Below, piece after piece: positions 7,110 through 13,031 of a stretch of DNA of 13,031 bases. Position numbers and translations under genes: made by a program. The first letter of the stretch is position 1; each line of letters begins with the position of its first letter. The stretch is from Bacteroidales bacterium UBA2632. Lineage in GTDB: Bacteria > Bacteroidota > Bacteroidia > Bacteroidales > Dysgonomonadaceae. The stretch lies in NCBI GenBank assembly GCA_002359825.1, contig DENY01000279.1:14428-27458 (forward strand), in the 5' to 3' direction. The notes beneath the pieces are model-generated. The model had not been told where the DNA came from, made no database searches, and was given only the letters and a program-made list of their open reading frames with translations.

Positions 7110-7805
7110 ATGCAATTATATAAACATCTTTTTATTGATCTTGACGATACTCTATGGGATATTCACCGCAATAGTAAAGAATGCCTTGTTGAAATATATA
7201 ACGATTACGGATACAATAAATTATATGAAACCTTTGAAGACTATAACAATGTTTACATGCCAAGTAATCACCATTTGTGGGGGTTGTATAGAAATGGTAC
7301 AATCAATAAAGATGAATTGATTGTTGAACGTTTTTTAGTACCCATTCGTGAGTTTGGAATAGATGATGCAGTTTATGCAAAGAAACTAAGTGATGATTTT
7401 TTGGAACGAACTACTTTAAAAACAAGACTTGTGGATGGCACTATGGATTTGCTTGAGTATTTGAAACCAAAATACCAGATGCACATACTTTCCAACGGTT
7501 TCAGGGAAGTGCAATATAAAAAAATTGAAAACTCAGGTCTAAAACCTTATTTTGAAAAAATTATTTTATCGGACGATGCAGGTGTCAATAAGCCTCATCC
7601 TGAATTTTTTACTTATGCTTTTGAGCAAACAAAAGCTGACCCTACTGAAGCTTTAATGATAGGAGATAGTTGGGATGCCGATATATTGGGTGCATACAAC
7701 AGCAATATTCATCAAATGTGGTTCAATCCTGAGGAGCTACAACCAAAAGATTTCACACCTACTTATTGTGTGAAAACATTGGAAGAAATAAAAAAGATAC
7801 TGTAG
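7110..7805 (+). CDS. YjjG family noncanonical pyrimidine nucleotidase (HAD superfamily)
   Basis: This 231-residue HAD subfamily IA phosphatase has all four motifs. Motif I, FIDLDDTLWD, gives the nucleophile Asp10 and acid Asp12. Motif II is ILSNGFRE with Ser128. Motif III is the lysine in GVNKPHPEFF (Lys161). Motif IV, MIGDSWDADILGA, supplies Asp186 and Asp191 for magnesium. The helical cap between motifs I and II (about 15-115) is the C1 type. LDDTLWD and SNGFREVQYKKIENSGL point to YjjG-like 5'-nucleotidases, which in E. coli clear noncanonical pyrimidine nucleotides; the exact substrate here is inferred. No Shine-Dalgarno sequence precedes ATG 7110, only an A+T stretch, as is common in this phylum. 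The gene converges on the arginine deiminase gene. Confidence 0.88.
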   Translation: MQLYKHLFIDLDDTLWDIHRNSKECLVEIYNDYGYNKLYETFEDYNNVYMPSNHHLWGLYRNGTINKDELIVERFLVPIREFGIDDAVYAKKLSDDFLERTTLKTRLVDGTMDLLEYLKPKYQMHILSNGFREVQYKKIENSGLKPYFEKIILSDDAGVNKPHPEFFTYAFEQTKADPTEALMIGDSWDADILGAYNSNIHQMWFNPEELQPKDFTPTYCVKTLEEIKKIL

Positions 7806-7847
7806 TTGTGTGGATCATAGTTTTTAATTGGTTATTATTGTAGTAGA

Positions 7848-7872
7848 AGAGACGCAATAAATTGACGTCTCT
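7848..7872. repeat. GAGACG palindrome between convergent genes
   Basis: AGAGACG (7848-7854) pairs with CGTCTCT (7866-7872), and the inner CAAT and ATTG also pair around a short centre, with one bulged A. It lies between the stops of the nucleotidase and the deiminase. It could act as a bidirectional terminator or be one copy of a dispersed palindromic element; elements of the form GAGACGCAAT...CGTCTC are, from memory, recurrent in some Bacteroidota genomes. Only this one copy is visible here. Confidence 0.55.
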
Positions 7873-7947
7873 ACACTATGGCTAATATAATATCCAGATA
7901 ATTTAAACTGTTGATTCGTCTTCTTATCTCTTAATTCTTAATTCCCC

Positions 7948-9207
7948 TCAACTTCTTCTCAATGGCATAGTCATGCACCTTGCTCCACCACCCCCTCGTG
8001 GCAATTCCGATCCATCAATAGTTATGACACATCTGCTGGCACTGTTGACATCAAACTTATCATTAACCACGTCCCATGCAGAAGCTATTTCAAATCCATT
8101 TTTGTTTAATTCTTCGAGAGTGTGAACATTGCGAGCATACGACATCACCTTGCCAGGGGCAATAGATAGGAAGTTTGCTCCACTGTGCCACTGCTCTCTT
8201 TCTTGATCCCATTCGTCGGCGTTGCCTCCACAAACAATGGGGTTGATATCTATGCCAAGTTTTTTGAGTGCTGTGGGAATATTAGTGACTGTAGAGATCT
8301 TGGTCACCTTGCCATTGTCAATTTGTATAAGTACAGTTTTGAAGGGATTGTTTTCCAAAATCAACGGTTTGTAAACCATGGCAGAATTTGTGTCTAATAA
8401 TGTGAACACCATGTCAAGATGAATAAAAGATTCGGGTGAGTGGGGTAGTTGTTGTACAATAATATGTTTTCTCCCCGAAATGGTTTTGCATAAACTTGCT
8501 ATCAAAGCATCTATTGCATGGCTGCTTGTGCGACTTCCATTGCCAATAATCATCACATCTTTGTTTACAATCAATACATCTCCTCCTTCAATATTCATTG
8601 TTGCAACGCCATCGCCGACAAAGTTGTTAGCATCTATAATAGTTGTGTCAAATTTTTGTTGATTACTAAATATGGCCTCAACAATGAAGCTCTCTCTTGC
8701 TCGCACTTTGTTTGCCATATTGCAAACAAGCAAATTACTTCCAATTGTTACACAAGCATCTCTTGTGAAATAGAAATTGTAAAGAGGAAGTAGAGCATAG
8801 AAGTCATCTTTCAAAAATTCGGTGAGAGAATTTATTTTTGCTGGTAATCCCTCTATCAGCACGCGAGTAAGTTCTTTGGCAGGGAGTTGCATCAAGTAAT
8901 CAAAATAGCTCATTACATTTTCCGTGAGGCAAATCTTTCTCAGCAATAATTCTTTTTGAGTATTGTCCTTTAGTAGATCAGTCAAGAGGTTTCTTATTTC
9001 AAATACTTCAGAGTGCTTGTTGAGGACACCATACAATTGCTCATATTCTTTCTGAGCTATAGATAAGTTGAGAATATCGCTATAGAGTGCACGTTGTGCA
9101 TTCTTAGGAGTCATGTTTTCTACTTCTGCGCCAGGATAGTGAAGCAACACAGCTTCCAATTTGCCTATTTCAGATTGTACGTTTAGAACTGTCTTTTGAT
9201 TATCCAT
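7948..9207 (-). CDS. arcA: Arginine deiminase
   Basis: This 419-residue enzyme hydrolyses L-arginine to L-citrulline and ammonia (EC 3.5.3.6). The guanidino-modifying catalytic set is complete. FTRD gives Asp150, IEGGD gives Glu207, IHLDMVF gives His263 and Asp265, and the C-terminal RGGGGARCMTMP gives the nucleophile Cys411. These match Asp166, Glu224, His278, Asp280 and Cys406 of the Pseudomonas enzyme. The N-terminal IGKLEAVLLHYPGAEVENMTP is also typical, and the length fits. No ornithine carbamoyltransferase, carbamate kinase or arginine/ornithine antiporter is present in the window, so the rest of the ADI pathway must lie elsewhere or be absent. The gene is transcribed alone, divergent from the oxidoreductase gene. 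The start at 9207 is the only plausible ATG, because IGKLEAV follows closely. Confidence 0.93.
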   Translation of the reverse strand: MDNQKTVLNVQSEIGKLEAVLLHYPGAEVENMTPKNAQRALYSDILNLSIAQKEYEQLYGVLNKHSEVFEIRNLLTDLLKDNTQKELLLRKICLTENVMSYFDYLMQLPAKELTRVLIEGLPAKINSLTEFLKDDFYALLPLYNFYFTRDACVTIGSNLLVCNMANKVRARESFIVEAIFSNQQKFDTTIIDANNFVGDGVATMNIEGGDVLIVNKDVMIIGNGSRTSSHAIDALIASLCKTISGRKHIIVQQLPHSPESFIHLDMVFTLLDTNSAMVYKPLILENNPFKTVLIQIDNGKVTKISTVTNIPTALKKLGIDINPIVCGGNADEWDQEREQWHSGANFLSIAPGKVMSYARNVHTLEELNKNGFEIASAWDVVNDKFDVNSASRCVITIDGSELPRGGGGARCMTMPLRRS

Positions 9208-9233
9208 AAAATAAATATTAGATTTATTGAAAA

Positions 9234-9241
9234 CAAAAATA
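9234..9241 (-). promoter_or_regulatory. Candidate -7 element for the arginine deiminase gene
   Basis: On the minus strand this reads TATTTTTG, an exact TAnnTTTG match, 26 bases before the ATG. No clear TTTG -33 element is found at the expected distance, and the surroundings are A-rich, so this may be chance. Confidence 0.35.
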
Positions 9242-9438
9242 CAAAAAAAACGATTGAAATATGAGATATATGAGAATTAATTGAAATTAGGTCGTTTAGT
9301 TTTCATGCTTTTCGATTTTACGCTCTTTTATCAATCGTTATTTAATCAAATAAGTTTAATTCTTTTTAAATTGTAAGCTTTCTACGTTTTTTGATGATAG
9401 TTGTACGCAAAAAGAAATATATTCCACCTATTTATGCT

Positions 9439-9446
9439 TATGTTTG
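9439..9446 (+). promoter_or_regulatory. Candidate -7 element for the oxidoreductase gene
   Basis: TATGTTTG matches TAnnTTTG exactly, 46 bases before the ATG at 9493, in the 285-base intergenic region shared with the divergent deiminase gene. No good -33 element lies 18-21 bases upstream. I see no other feature in this intergenic region, which is AT-rich with several T-runs. Confidence 0.35.
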
Positions 9447-9492
9447 TGAAAACAAAACGAAAAACTAATAATATTAATAACATCATTTAGTA

Positions 9493-10836
9493 ATGACAAC
9501 AAGAAGGAATTTCATCAAAAGTGTAGCAATAGGAACTGCTGCAGTATCTATGGGAGGTGCTTTGCCCAGTTTTAGTGCAAAAAGTTATAAAAACATTGTG
9601 GGTGCAAACGATCGTATTCGTATGGCAGCCATAGGTGTTAATGCACGGGGAACAGCACTTGCAAGTGGTTTTGCAAGAGAAAAAGGATGTGAAGTTAGCC
9701 ACGTTTGCGACGTTGATAGTCGTGCAATCACTAAATGCGTTAAAGCTGTCAAAGGAGTTGCGGGCAATACCCCCAAAGGGGAAAGAGATATAAGAAAGCT
9801 TCTCGAATCAAAAGATTTCGATGCTGTAATTATTGCAACACCTGAACATTGGCATGCTCCAGGAGCACTGATGGCTATGAAAGCGGGTAAACATGTTTAT
9901 CTGGAAAAACCAACTGCTCATAACCCTGCAGAGAATGAAATATTGATGCAGGCAATTCCTAAATATAAAAGTATAACTCAAACAGGAATGCAACGGAGAT
10001 CCTGGCCAAATGTCATTAAAGGCATTCAAGAAGTTCAAAATGGAGCAATTGGTGAGGTTTATTTCGGAAAAGCATGGTATACTAATAATCGTCCTTCTAT
10101 TGGTACTGGTAAAATAGAGTCAGTTCCAGAATGGTTAGATTGGGATTTGTGGCAAGGACCTGCACCACGTGTTGGAGCTTACAAGGATAACTATTTACAC
10201 TACAATTGGCACTGGTTTTATGACTGGGGTACAGGTGAGTCTGGCAACAATGGTGTTCACTTCTTAGATATTCTTCGTTGGGGCATGGGATTATCTTTTC
10301 CAACTGAGGTGAGTTCTACAGGTGGTCGTTATTGGTACAAAGACGATTGGCAATTCCCAGACACACAGGTTGTGAACTTTGATTTCGGTGGTGGCAAAAT
10401 GATTTCTTGGGAAGGTCGTAGTTGCAATGGTCGTAATATTGAAGATTCAAGTGTTGGTGCTGCATTTTATGGCGAAAAAGGAACATTAGTTATTGCAGGT
10501 GGTAATGAATACAAGATATATGATCTGAAAAACAAACTGATTAAACATGAAAAAAGTGAAATAGCATTTAAAGAAGGTGATACTCTGAATCCAAGTCAAC
10601 AGTTAGATTCGTTTCACTTCAGCAACTTTTTAGATGGCATCAGAAAAAGCACACCGTTGGCTGCCGACATCAATGTTGGAGCTATCAGTACTACATTAGC
10701 GCTACTTGGTAATATTGCACAACGCACCAACAGCGTGTTAAATACTAATCCAACGAATGGACATATTATTAAAAACAAAGAAGCGTCAAAACTTTGGAGT
10801 AGAAAGTATGCTAAGGGTTGGGAGATGAAATTATAG
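9493..10836 (+). CDS. Gfo/Idh/MocA family oxidoreductase with Tat signal
   Basis: This 447-residue protein begins with a twin-arginine signal, MTTRRNFIKSVAIGTAAVSMGGALPSF, so it is probably exported folded with its cofactor already bound. The Rossmann NAD(P)-binding domain starts at RIRMAAIGVNARG (41-53) and includes VCDVD (71-75), IIATPEHWHAP (113-123) and the family signature EKPTAHNPAENE (138-149). The C-terminal substrate domain has DWDLWQGPAP (216-225) and NNGVHFLDILRWGMG (252-266), where His256 and Asp259 are likely catalytic or substrate-binding residues. Such proteins are common in Bacteroidota and usually act on sugars or inositols; the substrate cannot be read here. The glycosidase GH109 subgroup shares this fold, but the EKP motif favours a dehydrogenase. 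The gene stands alone, with a strong terminator after it. Confidence 0.9.
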   Translation: MTTRRNFIKSVAIGTAAVSMGGALPSFSAKSYKNIVGANDRIRMAAIGVNARGTALASGFAREKGCEVSHVCDVDSRAITKCVKAVKGVAGNTPKGERDIRKLLESKDFDAVIIATPEHWHAPGALMAMKAGKHVYLEKPTAHNPAENEILMQAIPKYKSITQTGMQRRSWPNVIKGIQEVQNGAIGEVYFGKAWYTNNRPSIGTGKIESVPEWLDWDLWQGPAPRVGAYKDNYLHYNWHWFYDWGTGESGNNGVHFLDILRWGMGLSFPTEVSSTGGRYWYKDDWQFPDTQVVNFDFGGGKMISWEGRSCNGRNIEDSSVGAAFYGEKGTLVIAGGNEYKIYDLKNKLIKHEKSEIAFKEGDTLNPSQQLDSFHFSNFLDGIRKSTPLAADINVGAISTTLALLGNIAQRTNSVLNTNPTNGHIIKNKEASKLWSRKYAKGWEMKL

Positions 10837-10882
10837 AATAAGTTTTTGCACTCTTTTTTTAGTTAGTAATGTAAGATGGTAG

Positions 10883-10920
10883 AGAGGTTGAAGTGTGAGA
10901 ATACTTTGACCTCTTTTTTT
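10883..10920 (+). terminator. Strong intrinsic terminator after the oxidoreductase gene
   Basis: AGAGGTTGAAGT (10883-10894) pairs with ACTTTGACCTCT (10903-10914) over 12 positions, including two G-T wobbles, with the 8-base loop GTGAGAAT. A run of seven T residues follows directly. It starts 46 bases after the TAG of the oxidoreductase. Confidence 0.85.
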
Positions 10921-11251
10921 GTTCACCATGCATTGACGAGTATATTCTAATACCAAAACATAAAACAATACCTATAGTTTTAAAGAGGATTTTTAGAAAA
11001 AAATTACTGTGAAGGGTCATCGCATTGTCGAAGTTAGGAAAGATAGGGACGGGACATGTCAATCAATTTGGAGCGCTGACTTTTAAAGAGATAACTGAAA
11101 TCAACTTCACAAACATTGATTAGAGAAATATAATCTTGGTGTTCGAGTGTAAATTGCTAAACTGCGGTGTGCAGAGTAGTACAAAATGTGGAGTTAGAGA
11201 ACAGATAGGGAATTATCCACTATCTTCCTACTACATTATTCTGATGTTTTA
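10921..11251. other. Gene-free stretch, possibly with a decayed reading frame
   Basis: No convincing gene is visible. The first 240 bases look less AT-rich than the other intergenic regions. On the plus strand the frame from 10923 meets only two stops (11010 and 11121) before 11262, and its segment RVIALSKLGKIGTGHVNQFGALTFKEI between them reads like protein, but I do not recognise it. The minus-strand 67-codon frame at 10859-11062 crosses the terminator and has no family features. The stretch might be a gene remnant, a small RNA locus or plain spacer. Confidence 0.3.
11203..11225 (-). terminator. Possible hairpin terminator after the IPT/glycosidase gene
   Basis: AGATAG-GGA (11203-11211) pairs with TCC-CTATCT (11216-11225) around an ATTA loop, with one bulged A. 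In the minus direction it lies 26 bases after the stop codon. The following bases (TGTTCTCT) are only moderately T-rich, so termination here is uncertain. Confidence 0.4.
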
Positions 11252-12676
11252 TTACTTTACATAAATCACACTTCTAACTTTTCTTTGAGTACTTCCACCA
11301 TTAGGGGAATTGACACGGCCATTGTCTCCTTTATCTTTTACAAACATCGTTGTCGAACCTCCACCATCAAAGTTCATAGCATCAACGGCTCCTAGAGCCT
11401 GTAATATCTTAGCTAACTCTGGGGTTGTAACGCCAGTATATCCACCGCCTGTATCTATAACAACCATAAACACACGTTTTCCGTCTGTCGTTACTCCCAA
11501 TCCAGTTCTTGCAGCCTTTGAAGTATTGTGACTGTTACTCATATTCTGACTTTCTATTTCACCAGCAGAAATCAGGATTGGTCCACACATAATCATGTTT
11601 TCTGCCTCAGCCGCAGGAAATCTCTTTGCTGCAATTTCATTCAAATTAGTTACAAATTCCGTAAATTTAGTCACTTTAGCCACATTCTTATGTATTATAA
11701 GAGCCGAGTTCGTAAATATTGCGCTCGTCACTTCGTGACCACTCTGAACTGTAGCTCCGTTAATCCTTATAAATGGATCTTTGTTAGAAGATCCAGACAT
11801 TGGGAAATATCCGGCATTAATACCTGCAATAGCATTGTAGTCATTACACATAGCTACAGTGGTTGCGTTATCCGTAGAAAAACCTATACCCAATATATTG
11901 GATTCATTAAGAGTGACATCTAAAACATATATACTTCGCTGATTGGAACCGAACAAGCTGAATTGTCCTGATTTATAAATAACCCCTGGCTTTACAGTAT
12001 GTGTGGTCCAATCGAATTTAGCGATTTTGTTTTGATCGACATCAACAACAATTCTCATCGTATTCGATGTCTTATCCAAAATAGTAACTGTTACGTCTAT
12101 ATTCGTATCGTCACCCAAATCAGGTGTAGTCACATGTAGAGTGGTGCTAGTTGCTTTGATTACAGTTGCCTTTTTCGTGCCAAACTTAACAATATTATCC
12201 TCTATATTTGGACTAAAATCATTACCTGTAATAACAACTGTAGAGTTAAAAAAACAAGTAGCGGTTGAAGATATTATCGAAGGAGATGGTGTTATGATTA
12301 TGTAATTAAACTCCATCGTATTAGAAGACTTGTTACCTACGCATACCGCAACATTTACTTTAGCATCACTATTTCCTTCGGGGGCTTTTACCACAATTTT
12401 ACTTTTGGAAAATAAGGATATTGCAGCGTTTCTAGATCCGAAGTTTACTTTCACCTCTTTATTATTGTTGCCGAAGTTTTCCCCTATAATGGTAATCTCT
12501 GTTCCTACTGGTCCTTTGTCGGGAGACAATGACGTAATGGAGGGAGATAAAGTTACAACAGGTGGAGGCAATGAAGGTTCCTCTATTTCAGATTTTTTAC
12601 TACAAGACAAAGTGAGTAAAAAGGTTATGGTTATGAGAAACAGTTGGATATTTAAATAATTTATTTTCTTTTTCAT
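11252..12676 (-). CDS. IPT/TIG-domain lipoprotein with phosphodiester glycosidase (NAGPA/DUF2233) domain
   Basis: This 474-residue protein is counted from ATG 12676; an upstream TTG at 12682 is in frame but less likely. The signal peptide MKKKINYLNIQLFLITITFLLTLSC has its lipobox Cys at residue 25, followed by a charged SKKSEIEEP tether. Two IPT/TIG immunoglobulin-like domains lie at about 44-125 (PSITSLSPDKGPVGTEITIIG) and 130-212. The catalytic part, about 226-474, matches the NAGPA/DUF2233 fold shared with the human mannose-6-phosphate uncovering enzyme: AGINAGYFPMSG at 284-295, RTGLGVTTDGKRVFMVVID at 390-408 and the invariant NFDGGGSTTM at 435-444. It probably hydrolyses a sugar phosphodiester at the cell surface or in the periplasm; the substrate is unknown. 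No SusC/SusD pair or other glycan gene is next to it, so it is not part of an obvious utilisation locus. Confidence 0.88.
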   Translation of the reverse strand: MKKKINYLNIQLFLITITFLLTLSCSKKSEIEEPSLPPPVVTLSPSITSLSPDKGPVGTEITIIGENFGNNNKEVKVNFGSRNAAISLFSKSKIVVKAPEGNSDAKVNVAVCVGNKSSNTMEFNYIIITPSPSIISSTATCFFNSTVVITGNDFSPNIEDNIVKFGTKKATVIKATSTTLHVTTPDLGDDTNIDVTVTILDKTSNTMRIVVDVDQNKIAKFDWTTHTVKPGVIYKSGQFSLFGSNQRSIYVLDVTLNESNILGIGFSTDNATTVAMCNDYNAIAGINAGYFPMSGSSNKDPFIRINGATVQSGHEVTSAIFTNSALIIHKNVAKVTKFTEFVTNLNEIAAKRFPAAEAENMIMCGPILISAGEIESQNMSNSHNTSKAARTGLGVTTDGKRVFMVVIDTGGGYTGVTTPELAKILQALGAVDAMNFDGGGSTTMFVKDKGDNGRVNSPNGGSTQRKVRSVIYVK

Positions 12677-13031
12677 AATCAATTTTATTAAAACATATTT
12701 TTCTATTATAACTTATTCTTATTTTCTATACACAACACACTTTTCATTCATTTACCTTTTGCAAAAAACTTAGAAGTCATATTGCGCTGTGGTGTAAATG
12801 TCGAAATTGATTTCTGTAATCAAATTTTAAAATCTGTGTAGTTTTTATTTGGTTTTATGTTAAAAATCACTTTATTCTCTTAATCTAAAATTTCTCTTAT
12901 GGTACTTGATGCATATATTATTTCATATATTATAAAAACAGTTCAGGGTTTTTAAATCCAAAGTATTCATTTATATATCGAAAAATATCTAAAATAAAAA
13001 TCTGTCAAAGATAACAAGAAATTATAGCATT
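12677..13031. other. AT-rich upstream region without a gene
   Basis: This stretch lies upstream of the IPT/glycosidase gene and is rich in T- and A-runs. I see no reading frame, tRNA or strong hairpin in it. The only promoter-like motif is TATCTTTG on the minus strand (13006-13013), which matches TAnnTTTG but is about 330 bases before the ATG; its -33 region would fall outside the window. If it were used, the mRNA would have a long leader. Confidence 0.4.

Noticed and set aside
9493..10836. Assignment to glycoside hydrolase GH109
   Set aside because: GH109 shares the NAD-binding fold and Tat-type signals, but this protein has the EKPTAHN motif of ordinary Gfo/Idh/MocA dehydrogenases and not the altered motif I associate with GH109.
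10859..11062. 67-codon minus-strand open frame
   Set aside because: It runs across the oxidoreductase terminator hairpin, has no ribosome binding site and has no recognisable domain.
11528..11923. 131-codon plus-strand open frame
   Set aside because: It lies wholly antisense to the IPT/glycosidase gene, has a cysteine- and serine-rich unstructured translation, and shows no family motif.
12330..12659. 109-codon plus-strand open frame
   Set aside because: It is antisense to the signal peptide and first IPT domain of a well supported gene, with low-complexity composition.

Overview
The window is low-GC, densely coded DNA with the character of a Bacteroidota chromosome, most likely order Bacteroidales. 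The reasons are a DUF3822 gene directly upstream of rsmD (a Bacteroidota-specific pairing), lipoproteins with short signal peptides, few Shine-Dalgarno sequences, and several matches to the Bacteroidota -7 promoter element TAnnTTTG. All assignments come from reading the sequence; no database was searched. I see no rRNA, tRNA, CRISPR array, intact insertion sequence or phage gene.

Layout. Positions 1-780 (+) hold the C-terminal part of a LysM-containing lytic murein transglycosylase cut by the window edge. It converges, with a 2-base gap, on a minus-strand block: a membrane-anchored unknown protein (2262-2966), a DUF3822 protein (1307-2122) and the 16S rRNA methyltransferase RsmD (783-1319), the last two overlapping by 13 bases. 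Divergently, a plus-strand block runs from 3072 to 7805: a RecD-like SF1 helicase, a coiled-coil protein of unknown function, the 16S rRNA 2'-O-methyltransferase RsmI (ATGA overlap with the preceding gene), a coiled-coil lipoprotein, a clear terminator hairpin, and a YjjG-type HAD nucleotidase. An arginine deiminase (7948-9207, -) converges on the nucleotidase, with a GAGACG palindrome between them. A Tat-signal Gfo/Idh/MocA oxidoreductase (9493-10836, +) is transcribed away from the deiminase and ends at a strong intrinsic terminator. After a 415-base gene-free stretch comes a minus-strand lipoprotein with two IPT/TIG domains and a phosphodiester glycosidase (NAGPA/DUF2233) domain (11252-12676). 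The last 355 bases are very AT-rich and gene-free.

Function. Most genes are housekeeping: cell-wall turnover, two 16S rRNA methylations, DNA unwinding and nucleotide clean-up. The right half is more accessory: arginine catabolism, an exported sugar-type dehydrogenase and a probable surface glycosidase. I do not see a coherent new defence, mobile or biosynthetic system. The most interesting items are the uncharacterised conserved genes (2262-2966, 4575-5372, 6138-6998), the gene-free stretch at 10921-11200, and some intergenic hairpins.
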